Shown in pieces: positions 43,357 through 51,471 of a DNA stretch of 64,000 bases. How positions within the stretch are numbered: position 1 is the stretch's first letter; every line of letters begins with the position of its first letter. The notes beneath the pieces are model-generated. The model was given only the letters and a program-made list of their open reading frames with translations. It did not search any database and was not told where the DNA came from. Source of the DNA: an uncultured Prevotellaceae bacterium (GTDB lineage Bacteria > Bacteroidota > Bacteroidia > Bacteroidales > Bacteroidaceae); the NCBI GenBank assembly GCA_902771445.1, contig CACXXD010000001.1, positions 1-64,000 on the forward strand, read 5' to 3'. A program made the translations under genes and the position numbers.

Positions 43357-44604
43357 TTATTTGTTGACAAGTTTTTCCATCTCGTCGGCCTTGGCCTTGT
43401 CGCCTAATGCATAGTAGATCTGGTAGAGAGGATAAGCCCACTTCACCTTCTCGCTATCGGGGTCGAGCTCTTTGGCACGCTCCATGTAGGTCAGAGCCTC
43501 GTTCAGAATCACCTTCACCTTCTCGGCATTCTCCTTGGTCAGACCGCCCGTGTTCTTGTCGGCCAGCTGGTCTTTCAGGGCGATGGCCTTAGAATTGAGG
43601 CAGACACCAGCGTTGAACACGCATTGCACGAAGTTGGGGTCAATCTCGATGGCCTTCTTGTAAGACTCAACGGCGGCATCCCACTCGCTCTGGTTCATCT
43701 GCACCTCGCCCTTCAGCGCCCATGCCATCTTGTTGCCCGAGTTGATGGTGATTTCCTCGTCGGCCCAAGCCTTCATGGCATTCATGTCCTTTGCGCGGGT
43801 GTAGTAGTCCATCAGCAGGTTGAAGAAGCGCTCCTCGTCGGGGTTCTGCTTGCGCAGGTCCTTCAGCATATTGACGTAGGCCACAGAGTCTTCCTTGGTC
43901 TTCATTGATTCCTTCTTCGAGAAGATCATAATCTCCTGAGCCTCCTTAGCCTTGGCAGGGTCTTCGGCGGTCAGCTTGGCATACTTCTCTGCCTCGGGGT
44001 ACTTGTGCATCTGGTAGCTGAGGATGGCTGCATAGTAGGCGATGTCATAGTAGAAAGGATCCTTCGGGAAGTCCTTCACCTCTTCGAAGATAGACGTGCT
44101 CTTCATGTCCAGATACAAGCTCCATGCCTTCAGGGCATTCTCGTTGTCCTTTCTGTCCTGATAGAAGTACTGTCCGGCCTGTACCAGTGAGACACCGAAG
44201 TTCTTGAACTTGTTCTGGCTGCCCTGGCGATACTTGATCTTCACCTTGCCCTTCTCGTCGGGCTGCTGATCCAGCTCGTCGCACTTTATTGCTGCTTCCC
44301 AGCTGCCGATGGCTGCCTGGTGCATGCCCAGCGTGTCGTAAGGAGTGGTCTTCTTCTCTATCTGATTGGTTGTGGCTTCGGTCTGAATAGCCATGAACTT
44401 GGCATGCAGAATCTCGCTCTGCAAGTTCCATGCACCTTTCTTGTCGACGGTCTCGTTAGAGGTCAGGGCAGGAGCCAGAACTTGTACAGCCTGGTCGAAT
44501 TCGTTCTTGCCCATAAGTTTCTTGGCGTCCTTGATTAAGGCGTCCTGTGCAATGGCCGATGAGGCAGCTGCTGCCATGAGGCCGATCATCATCATTTTTT
44601 TCAT
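43357..44604 (-). CDS. Exported TPR-repeat protein
   Basis: 415 residues with a signal peptide (MKKMMMIGLMAAAASSAIA, cut before QDALI). At least one clear TPR is visible (EWDAAVESYKKAIEIDPNFV), inside a helical solenoid. Its neighbour at 42131-43324 is a paralogue with the same end. It lies 32 bases after the gyrA stop, so it may be transcribed from gyrA; the order gyrA-TPR protein is common in Bacteroidales (family knowledge). Role unknown. Confidence 0.85.
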   Translation of the reverse strand: MKKMMMIGLMAAAASSAIAQDALIKDAKKLMGKNEFDQAVQVLAPALTSNETVDKKGAWNLQSEILHAKFMAIQTEATTNQIEKKTTPYDTLGMHQAAIGSWEAAIKCDELDQQPDEKGKVKIKYRQGSQNKFKNFGVSLVQAGQYFYQDRKDNENALKAWSLYLDMKSTSIFEEVKDFPKDPFYYDIAYYAAILSYQMHKYPEAEKYAKLTAEDPAKAKEAQEIMIFSKKESMKTKEDSVAYVNMLKDLRKQNPDEERFFNLLMDYYTRAKDMNAMKAWADEEITINSGNKMAWALKGEVQMNQSEWDAAVESYKKAIEIDPNFVQCVFNAGVCLNSKAIALKDQLADKNTGGLTKENAEKVKVILNEALTYMERAKELDPDSEKVKWAYPLYQIYYALGDKAKADEMEKLVNK

Positions 44605-44636
44605 TTTCGTATAAATTTTGGTTTAACAGTTATTTT

Positions 44637-47255
44637 TTATTCTTCATTAGGCTCGTCGTCATTTGCTTCATCGTCGTTCGGCTGAGCGTTTTCGCTGTCA
44701 AAGTCGTCGGCGAAGTCTACTGCCGGCTGCTCGAAAATTTCCTCGCGGCTGGCCTCTTCGTCTACCACTTCTTCCTCGTCTTCTTGCGAGATGACCTTGC
44801 ATACAGATGCAATCGTGTCGTTCTTCTTTGCCAGATTGATGAGGCGTACACCCTGTGTGGCGCGTCCCATGACACGCACGTCGGCCACCTTCAGACGAAT
44901 CAGGATACCGCTCTTGTTGATGATCATCAGGTCGTTCTCGTCGGTCACGACCTTGATGGCCACCAGTCGCCCGGTCTTCTCGGTGATGGCCAGCGTTTTC
45001 ACGCCCTTGGTACCACGAGCCGTCTTGCGATAGTCTTCTATATCTGTGCGCTTGCCGTAGCCGTTCTCGCTCACCACCATGATGGTCTCCGTCTGTGGGT
45101 CGTTGACGCATACCATTCCGACCAACTCGTCGTCGCCACCGTCGAGACGCATGCCTATGACACCCGTCGAGATGCGGCCCATAGCACGGATCTGGTCTTC
45201 GTTGAAGCGCACGGCACGACCGTTGCGGTTGGCCAGCACCAACTCGTTGTTTCCGTTGGTCAGACGAACGCTCACCACCTCGTCGCCTTCGTTGATGTTG
45301 ATGGCAATCACACCGGCGGCACGCACATTCTTATATTGGTTCAGACAGGTCTTCTTCACGATGCCCTGCTTGGTGGCAAACACCACAAAGTGATTGTTCA
45401 GGAACTCTTCGTCATTGAAGTTCTTGATGCGCAGCACGGCATTGATCGAGTCGTCGGGCTCAATGTTCAGCATGTTCTGAATGGCGCGGCCCTTCGAGTT
45501 CTTGTCGCCCTCAGGTATCTCGTAGCACTTCTGCCAGTAGCAGCGGCCCTTCTGTGTGAAGAAGAGCAACGTGTTGTGCATCGTGGCAGGATAGATGTAT
45601 TCGGTGAAGTCGTTGTCGCGATGGCGTGCGGCCTTGGCACCCACACCGCCGCGTGCCTGCTCGTGGAACTCGCTGAGCGGTGTGCGCTTGATGTAGCCCA
45701 TGTGCGAGATGGTGATCACCACGGGATCGTCGGGATAGAAGTCCTCGGCATTGAACTCATGGTCGAACGGAATGATTTCGGTCTTGCGCTCGTCGCCATA
45801 TTTCTCCTTCACTTCCTGTAGTTCCTGTTTCATCACCTCTTTACAACGCTCGGGATTGTTCAGAATCTCCTCCAGATTGGCAATCAGTTTCATCAGGTCG
45901 TCGTATTCCTGGTGCAGCTGGTCAACACGCAAGCCCGTCAACTGGCTCAGGCGCATATCAACGATGGCCTTCGACTGCAGCTCGTCCAGATTGAAGCGAG
46001 TCTCCAGGTTGCGCTGAGCATCGGTGGGGGTCTTGCTGTTGCGGATGATATGAACCACCTCGTCGATATTGTTCACGGCGATGATCAAGCCCTCCAGAAT
46101 GTGAGCACGCTCCTGTGCTTTCCTCAGGTCATACTTGGTGCGGCGGATGGTCACCTCATGTCTGTGGTCAATGAAATAGCGGATGCAGTCGCGTAGCGAG
46201 AGCAGCTTCGGGCGCATCTTGCCATGAGTGCCGGGGATGGGAACCAGCGCAATGTTATTGACTGAGAATGAGCTTTGTAGGGCCGTCATCTTGAAGAGTT
46301 TGTTCAGGATGACATTGGCATTGGCTTCGCGCTTCACGTCGACAACGATTCGCATGCCCTGACGGCCCGATTCGTCATTGACGTTCGATATTCCTTCTAT
46401 CTTGTGTTGTGTGGCCAGATCGGCAATGTAGGCCACCAGGTCGGCCTTGTTCACGCCATAGGGAATCTCCGTCACCACAATCTTGTCGTGTGTGTCGCCG
46501 CTTTCAATCTCAGCCTTGGCACGCATCACGATTCGACCGCGTCCTGTTTCGTAGGCATCCCTCACTCCCTGCACGCCATAGATGAATGCACCTGTGGGGA
46601 AGTCGGGGCCTGGAATGTACTTCATCAGACCGTCGGTGTCAATCTCTGGATTGTCGATGAAGGCACAGCAGCCGTCAATCACCTCGCCCAGATTGTGGGT
46701 CGGCATGTTGGTAGCCATACCTACGGCAATGCCGTTGCCGCCGTTCACCAGCAGGTTAGGCACCTTGGTCGGCATCACGCTTGGCTCTTCCAGCGTGTTG
46801 TCGAAGTTGGGATCCATGTCGACAGTATCCTTTTCCAGGTCGTCCATGATATGTTCGCCCATCTTCGAAAGACGGCACTCCGTGTAACGCATGGCGGCAG
46901 GCGAGTCGCCGTCCACCGAGCCGAAGTTGCCCTGACCGTCTACGAGCGTGTAGCGCATGTTCCACTCTTGGCCCATGCGCACCAGTGCTCCATAGACCGA
47001 CGAGTCACCGTGGGGGTGATACTTACCGAGCACCTCGCCCACGACACGCGCACACTTCTTGTGCGGCTTGTCGCTTGTGTTTCCTATGCCCATCATGCCG
47101 TAGAGAATACGGCGGTGTACGGGCTTAAATCCATCACGAACGTCAGGAAGAGCACGAGCCACGATGACCGACATCGAATAGTCGATGTACGATGACTTCA
47201 TTTCCTCCTCGATGTTAATCTTTAGAATTCTGTCGTTGTCAAACGTTTGATCCAT
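44637..47255 (-). CDS. gyrA: DNA gyrase subunit A
   Basis: Breaks and rejoins DNA while gyrase adds negative supercoils. 872 residues. The N-terminal breakage domain has the catalytic Y124 (AAMRYTECRL) and the quinolone-region helix HPHGDSSVYGALVRM. S85 equals E. coli Ser83 and G89 stands where E. coli has Asp87. The C-terminal six-blade domain (about 520-820) includes YRKTARGTKGVKTL, a divergent GyrA box. The last 50 residues are acidic (EEVVDEEASREEIFEQ). A TACTTTTG box (minus strand, 47355-47348) lies 93 bases upstream. Confidence 0.96.
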   Translation of the reverse strand: MDQTFDNDRILKINIEEEMKSSYIDYSMSVIVARALPDVRDGFKPVHRRILYGMMGIGNTSDKPHKKCARVVGEVLGKYHPHGDSSVYGALVRMGQEWNMRYTLVDGQGNFGSVDGDSPAAMRYTECRLSKMGEHIMDDLEKDTVDMDPNFDNTLEEPSVMPTKVPNLLVNGGNGIAVGMATNMPTHNLGEVIDGCCAFIDNPEIDTDGLMKYIPGPDFPTGAFIYGVQGVRDAYETGRGRIVMRAKAEIESGDTHDKIVVTEIPYGVNKADLVAYIADLATQHKIEGISNVNDESGRQGMRIVVDVKREANANVILNKLFKMTALQSSFSVNNIALVPIPGTHGKMRPKLLSLRDCIRYFIDHRHEVTIRRTKYDLRKAQERAHILEGLIIAVNNIDEVVHIIRNSKTPTDAQRNLETRFNLDELQSKAIVDMRLSQLTGLRVDQLHQEYDDLMKLIANLEEILNNPERCKEVMKQELQEVKEKYGDERKTEIIPFDHEFNAEDFYPDDPVVITISHMGYIKRTPLSEFHEQARGGVGAKAARHRDNDFTEYIYPATMHNTLLFFTQKGRCYWQKCYEIPEGDKNSKGRAIQNMLNIEPDDSINAVLRIKNFNDEEFLNNHFVVFATKQGIVKKTCLNQYKNVRAAGVIAININEGDEVVSVRLTNGNNELVLANRNGRAVRFNEDQIRAMGRISTGVIGMRLDGGDDELVGMVCVNDPQTETIMVVSENGYGKRTDIEDYRKTARGTKGVKTLAITEKTGRLVAIKVVTDENDLMIINKSGILIRLKVADVRVMGRATQGVRLINLAKKNDTIASVCKVISQEDEEEVVDEEASREEIFEQPAVDFADDFDSENAQPNDDEANDDEPNEE

Positions 47256-47347
47256 TTATTGTTGAATGTTTAATCTTTAGTGTCGAAATCGCGTTTAAGG
47301 CCATTTTCAGCCCTTCTGACGCGTTTTTCGACTTTTGTTTCAGCCTA

Positions 47348-47355
47348 CAAAAGTA
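47348..47355 (-). promoter_or_regulatory. Probable -7 box of gyrA
   Basis: Minus strand TACTTTTG, a TAnnTTTG match. The TTG further upstream is at a shorter spacing (about 16) than usual, so this is moderate support. Confidence 0.45.
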
Positions 47356-47473
47356 CTACATTTTTGCTACACAAGAAAAGAATTTAAGCAATTTTAATTG
47401 AAATTTGAATGCAAAAAAATCTGCAATTTAGAAGGACGGACACTGAAAAATGAGACTTTGTGACTTTTGACAT

Positions 47474-47614
47474 TGTGACATTAAGGAGGTTCATTAGGTG
47501 CGAAAATAGTAAGAGTAGAATTTTATTATCATATATATTATATTTTTTATAATATATATGATAATAACTTATAATAATAGCCTTCTGCACTTTCGCAAGG
47601 TGCTTAATGTCACA
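47474..47614. repeat. Long cruciform-type inverted repeat
   Basis: A 20-bp AT-only arm (47523-47542) is mirrored at 47548-47567 around five T. Further out TGCGAAA (47499-47505) pairs with TTTCGCA (47591-47597), and TGTGACATTAAG (47474-47485) pairs with CTTAATGTCACA (47603-47614). The whole is about 140 bases and non-coding. It sits beside the 22-bp repeat, as the hairpin does in the copy at 24.8 kb. Confidence 0.7.
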
Positions 47615-47653
47615 GAGTCACATGTCACAATGACACATATTGCGGCAAAAATG

Positions 47654-47741
47654 CGGATGCTGCACTTGGCATGGCTAAAGATACTGTTTGGCAAGGGTAA
47701 ACATACTGTTTACGAGGCGTAAATGTATCGTTTGGGAATTT
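47654..47741. repeat. 22-bp periodic repeat, copy 2
   Basis: Three 22-base units start with TAAA at 47676, 47698 and 47720, with an eroded unit before them. They share TA-TGTTT and GAGG/AAGG. The same unit in reverse orientation lies at 24885-24956. No ORF crosses it. Confidence 0.55.
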
Positions 47742-47820
47742 TAAGAGATACGGATAGAGTCGTTAACAGATTTTCACAGGTTACGACACTCCGATTTCAG
47801 GTTCTTTGCTCAGAATGTTG

Positions 47821-48025
47821 TACTTTTGCATCGTCAATCGCGAACGACAACGGAGAGAGTTAATTCACACAAGTAAAAACCAACACAAAAACCAAACGAC
47901 GATGAGCAAAGAGACTCGTAGATTCATCACTCACACAACAGATTCCTGCATGTTTTACATTTTGCATGGGGGGCGTGGCAAAATGAATGTCCCCAAAGTT
48001 GAGCGCAACTTTTGGGGGCATTATC
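47821..48025 (+). other. Promoter-like box, short ORF start and hairpin
   Basis: TACTTTTG (47821-47828) could be a plus-strand -7 box. An ATG at 47902 opens MSKETRRFITHTTDSCMFYI, but that frame runs on into the antisense of serS and is not credible as a whole. CCCCAAAGTTG (47991-48001) pairs with CAACTTTTGGGG (48006-48017, one bulge) and may end serS or this transcript. Confidence 0.3.
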
Positions 48026-48045
48026 GGGTAGAGAAAAAATATTGC

Positions 48046-49365
48046 TTAGTCAATCATATCGAAGCCTGTGTAGGGAACCAATGCAGCGGGAATACGAATG
48101 CCGTTGGGAGTCTGGTTGTTCTCCAGGAGAGCTGCCACGATGCGCGGAAGAGCCAGGGCCGAACCATTGAGCGTGTGGCAAATCTCAGTCTTCTTGTTGT
48201 CGGCTCTGCGATAGCGGCACTTCAGTCGGTTGGCCTGATAGGTGTCGAAATTAGATACTGACGACACTTCGAGCCAACGCTCCTGAGCTTCGCTGTACAC
48301 CTCGAAGTCGTAGCAGATGCTGCTGGTGAACGACTGGTCGCCACCGCAGAGCAACAGAATGCGATAGGGCAATTCGAGCTTTTTCAGCAATCCCTCAACA
48401 TGCTCCAGCATTTCCTTGTGGCTCTCTCTTGAGTGTTCGGGGGTGTCGATTCTCACAATTTCAATCTTAGAGAACTCATGCAGACGATTCAGACCGCGCA
48501 CATCCTTGCCATACGATCCGGCCTCGCGACGGAAGCACTCTGTGTAGGCACAATTCTTGATGGGCAGGTCTTTCTCATCGAGAATGACATCACGGTAGAT
48601 GTTGGTAACAGGAACCTCGGCTGTCGGAATGAGATAGAAATCGTCTACTTCGCAATGATACATCTGGCCTTCTTTGTCGGGCAACTGACCAGTGCCGTAT
48701 CCTGAAGCTGAGTTGACAACCGTTGGTGGCATGATTTCAGTATAGCCACTCTTGCGAGCTTCGTCGAGGAAGAAGTTGATCAGTGCGCGTTGCAGACGAG
48801 CACCCTTGCCGATGTAGACTGGGAATCCGTTGCCGGTGATCTTCACACCGAGATCGAAGTCAATGAGGTTGTATTTCTTGGCGAGTTCCCAATGGGGTAG
48901 GGGATTCTCGATACCCAGCTTCGGGTTCACGTCCCAGTTGCCGACCGTGTCGCTATCGGTGCACTCCTTCAGGTTCGATTTCACTACGCGATTGTCTTCG
49001 GCAGCAGCACCTTCGGGAACTTCATCGTAAGGAATGTTGGGAATCTGGTAGAGCAGACGGTTCATCTCCTCTTGTGCATCGCTCATTGTCCGGTCCAGCT
49101 GCTTGTTGGTTTCCTTCAATTGCGACACCTTTTCTTTCACGGCCTCGGCTTCGTCACGCTTGCCCTCTTTCATGAGACTGCCAATCTGAGCAGCCATCTT
49201 CTTGGCTTCGTTCAGGTTCTTGTCGAGCAGTTGCTGGGCTTCACGACGCTTTTTGTCAACAGCCAGCACTTCATCGATGGCTTGTTTTGCGTTTTTGAAA
49301 TGTTTTTTCTCCAAGCCGCGAATCACGCGTTGGGTGTCCTCTGTAATGAGTTTGAGTGTAAGCAT
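48046..49365 (-). CDS. serS: Serine-tRNA ligase
   Basis: Charges tRNA-Ser (and tRNA-Sec) with serine. 439 residues. The N-terminal long coiled-coil arm (about 28-110, KKRREAQQLLDKNLNEAKKM) binds the tRNA variable arm. The class II core has motif 2 CFRREAGSYGKDVRGLNRLH, then EF, and motif 3 TLNGSALALPRIVAALLENN. The start at 49365 (MLTLKLITED) is the usual one. Own promoter upstream. Confidence 0.96.
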   Translation of the reverse strand: MLTLKLITEDTQRVIRGLEKKHFKNAKQAIDEVLAVDKKRREAQQLLDKNLNEAKKMAAQIGSLMKEGKRDEAEAVKEKVSQLKETNKQLDRTMSDAQEEMNRLLYQIPNIPYDEVPEGAAAEDNRVVKSNLKECTDSDTVGNWDVNPKLGIENPLPHWELAKKYNLIDFDLGVKITGNGFPVYIGKGARLQRALINFFLDEARKSGYTEIMPPTVVNSASGYGTGQLPDKEGQMYHCEVDDFYLIPTAEVPVTNIYRDVILDEKDLPIKNCAYTECFRREAGSYGKDVRGLNRLHEFSKIEIVRIDTPEHSRESHKEMLEHVEGLLKKLELPYRILLLCGGDQSFTSSICYDFEVYSEAQERWLEVSSVSNFDTYQANRLKCRYRRADNKKTEICHTLNGSALALPRIVAALLENNQTPNGIRIPAALVPYTGFDMID

Positions 49366-49404
49366 AATATAATTATTTTATAAACTTTGTACATAAAAGA
49401 TGTG

Positions 49405-49435
49405 CAAAGGTACAAATAAGCATGGAGAAAGCAAA
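49405..49435 (-). promoter_or_regulatory. Promoter of serS
   Basis: Minus strand TTTG (49435-49432), 19 bases, TACCTTTG (49412-49405); leader of about 35 bases. Confidence 0.75.
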
Positions 49436-49457
49436 GAGAATGAGGAAGTTTTTGGTT

Positions 49458-49551
49458 AAAAAAGAAAAAAGCGGTGGTCTTCACAGACAACCGCTTTTCA
49501 TCTTCAATAGGTATTAGTTCCTTTAAGGTAAAAAGATTGTTTTCAGGATAA
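49458..49551 (-). ncRNA. Candidate small RNA of about 90 nt
   Basis: A promoter and a T-tailed terminator bracket a stretch without an ORF, all on the minus strand. The terminator stem is AAAAGCGGT (49467-49475) with ACCGCTTTT (49490-49498) and GTC/GAC inside, followed by TTTTTTCTTT. It lies in the 339-base gap between serS and the helicase gene. The RNA body is A/T-rich. It could also be a terminator that a leaky promoter happens to precede. Confidence 0.5.
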
Positions 49552-49557
49552 CGTTGA

Positions 49558-49589
49558 CAAAGGTAGTGAAAATTTTTTTAACTTGCAAC
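49558..49589 (-). promoter_or_regulatory. Promoter of the candidate small RNA
   Basis: Minus strand GTTG (49589-49586), 20 bases, TACCTTTG (49565-49558). No gene follows before the terminator at 49467. Confidence 0.55.
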
Positions 49590-49704
49590 CTTTTTCTTAA
49601 TTATTTTTTATTAAAATTGCTGTGCAGGCACACATGTTGGAATTATTTTGGAAAATGTCGATAAAAAAGGGACTTTTGTAGTGGATGCCCCAAAATAGCG
49701 GTAC

Positions 49705-51468
49705 TTAATGGTCCTTTTTTCTAAGCTTATTAAGTCGACGTTTGGCATCATTGGCTTCGGGATAGATTTCAAGCGCTTTCTCATAGTTGCGAACGGCAGC
49801 ATCAATCATCTGCTCTTGCTCGCACTCTCTGCCCAGCAGCACATACTCGGCAGCCAAGCGCTTCAACGTCTGCTCGTTCTTGGCACGCTCTTTCCTGAGT
49901 GCGTTGATTTCTTCTCTCTGCTTGTTGATGATTCCCAGTTTTCTTATGATGTATCGACGGGCCAACGGCTTCTCGATGTCGTAGCGGCTATGAATGGCAA
50001 GGAAGAAATTGTCAAGAAAGGCAGGGAAGTCTCCTCGGTCAAAAGCCTTGATGGCATCGTGATATTGCCGGTCGGCTTGTCCTTCCTGCATGGCACGCTC
50101 TATGATTGACTGATCGTTATATCGACGCGAAAACTGCACTACCTCGTTGCGCACGAAAATGTCTTGCCTACGGATGGGTGTCTTGAGCGAGATGCCTTGC
50201 AAGGAGGTGCAGCGCGAGAGGGCCACATAGGTCTGCCCGCCCGCAAAGACCCCTCCCGTGAAGTCGATGGCCACGTGATTGAAGGTGAGGCCTTGGCTCT
50301 TGTGAACCGTAATGGCCCATGCCAGTCGTATGGGAAACTGGGTGTACGTGCCAAGCAGTTGTTCTTCTATTTTCTGTTCTTTCTCGTTGAACGTATAGCG
50401 CACGTTCTCCCACACCTCGCGTTCCACGATAAGCTCGTTGTTCTCTTCGGTGACCACCGTGACGAGTCCGCCTTCCTCGTCGATCTCCGTGATGGTGCCA
50501 AGCGTTCCGTTCACCCATCTTTTCTCTTTGTCGTTCTTGATGAAGATGACCTGTGCGCCGGGCTTCAGCTGGAGTTCCATGGGCGTGGGTAGCGATGATT
50601 CGGGAAAATCGCCTTGAATGTTGCCGCGAAATATTGATGGCAGACCGGACAATTTTGCCAATCGCTGTTCGTTGGTATAGTCGACGATGTCGCGTCTGGC
50701 CGCCAGGATAATCTTCAACGAGTCGGCATAACCGTCTGTGTTGTCCTCCTCCTGATGCTGTACGACGCGGGCATTCAGCGCGGTAAGGTCGTTGGCCGTG
50801 GTTTGATTCTGTCTGATTCGGTCGAGCAATGAGATAAAGAAATCGTCGCGCTGGCGATAGACCTTGCGCAACTCGATGCTGACCAGTTGCATTTGTTGCC
50901 ACACCTTGGCATTGAAGAAATAGGCCGATTGATAGAAAGGGCGCAACAGTTGGCGGTCTTCCTCCTTCAGTACCGGCTCAAGCTGATAGATGTCGCCGAC
51001 CAACAATAGCTGCTTGCCGCCAAAGGGCTCGTAGTTGCGGGTGAAGATGCGCAACACCTTGTCGATGAAGTCGATGATGTCGGCTCTCACCATCGAAATC
51101 TCGTCGATGATGATCAGTTCGATTTCGCGAAACAATTTCCTCTGTGCGCTGGTGTATTTGAGTGTCTCGCGAATGTGACGACGATCGTACTGAGTGTCGT
51201 TGGGAAGGAGCGGATGGAACGGAAGCTTGAAGAAACTATGCAGGGTGGCTCCTCCCGCATTGATGGCTGCTATGCCCGTGGGAGCCAGAATGACGTGCTT
51301 CTTCTTGGTCGTCTTGGCTACATAGCGAAGGAATGTAGACTTGCCTGTACCCGCCTTGCCGGTAAGGAAAAGCGAGCGACGGGTGAAGTTGACAATCTGG
51401 AGCGCGTCTTGCCACTCTTTGTTGTCGAGGTCTAATTCCTTGTTGGAGCCATTGTCTTGCATAGACAC
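49705..51468 (-). CDS. Pif1/RecD-like SF1 DNA helicase with C-terminal TPR
   Basis: 587 residues. Walker A is GKAGTGKST (37-45), followed by ILAPTGIAAINAGGATLHSF (Pif1 motif Ia), IIIDEISMV (Walker B), LLLVGDIYQLEPV (motif III) and the late AWAITVHKSQGLTF...YVALSRC (motifs V and VI). The last about 130 residues hold a helical region and a TPR (IDAAVRNYEKALEIYPEAND). It unwinds DNA 5' to 3' by family; its job in the cell is unknown. Its stop lies after the PBP1A gene start side by three bases, so the pair is cotranscribed. Confidence 0.9.
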   Translation of the reverse strand: MSMQDNGSNKELDLDNKEWQDALQIVNFTRRSLFLTGKAGTGKSTFLRYVAKTTKKKHVILAPTGIAAINAGGATLHSFFKLPFHPLLPNDTQYDRRHIRETLKYTSAQRKLFREIELIIIDEISMVRADIIDFIDKVLRIFTRNYEPFGGKQLLLVGDIYQLEPVLKEEDRQLLRPFYQSAYFFNAKVWQQMQLVSIELRKVYRQRDDFFISLLDRIRQNQTTANDLTALNARVVQHQEEDNTDGYADSLKIILAARRDIVDYTNEQRLAKLSGLPSIFRGNIQGDFPESSLPTPMELQLKPGAQVIFIKNDKEKRWVNGTLGTITEIDEEGGLVTVVTEENNELIVEREVWENVRYTFNEKEQKIEEQLLGTYTQFPIRLAWAITVHKSQGLTFNHVAIDFTGGVFAGGQTYVALSRCTSLQGISLKTPIRRQDIFVRNEVVQFSRRYNDQSIIERAMQEGQADRQYHDAIKAFDRGDFPAFLDNFFLAIHSRYDIEKPLARRYIIRKLGIINKQREEINALRKERAKNEQTLKRLAAEYVLLGRECEQEQMIDAAVRNYEKALEIYPEANDAKRRLNKLRKKDH

Positions 51469-51471
51469 ACC

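Noticed and set aside
47806..48261. 151-codon plus-strand frame
   Set aside because: Its second half is antisense to serS and it crosses a hairpin; only its promoter and first codons were kept as a weak note.
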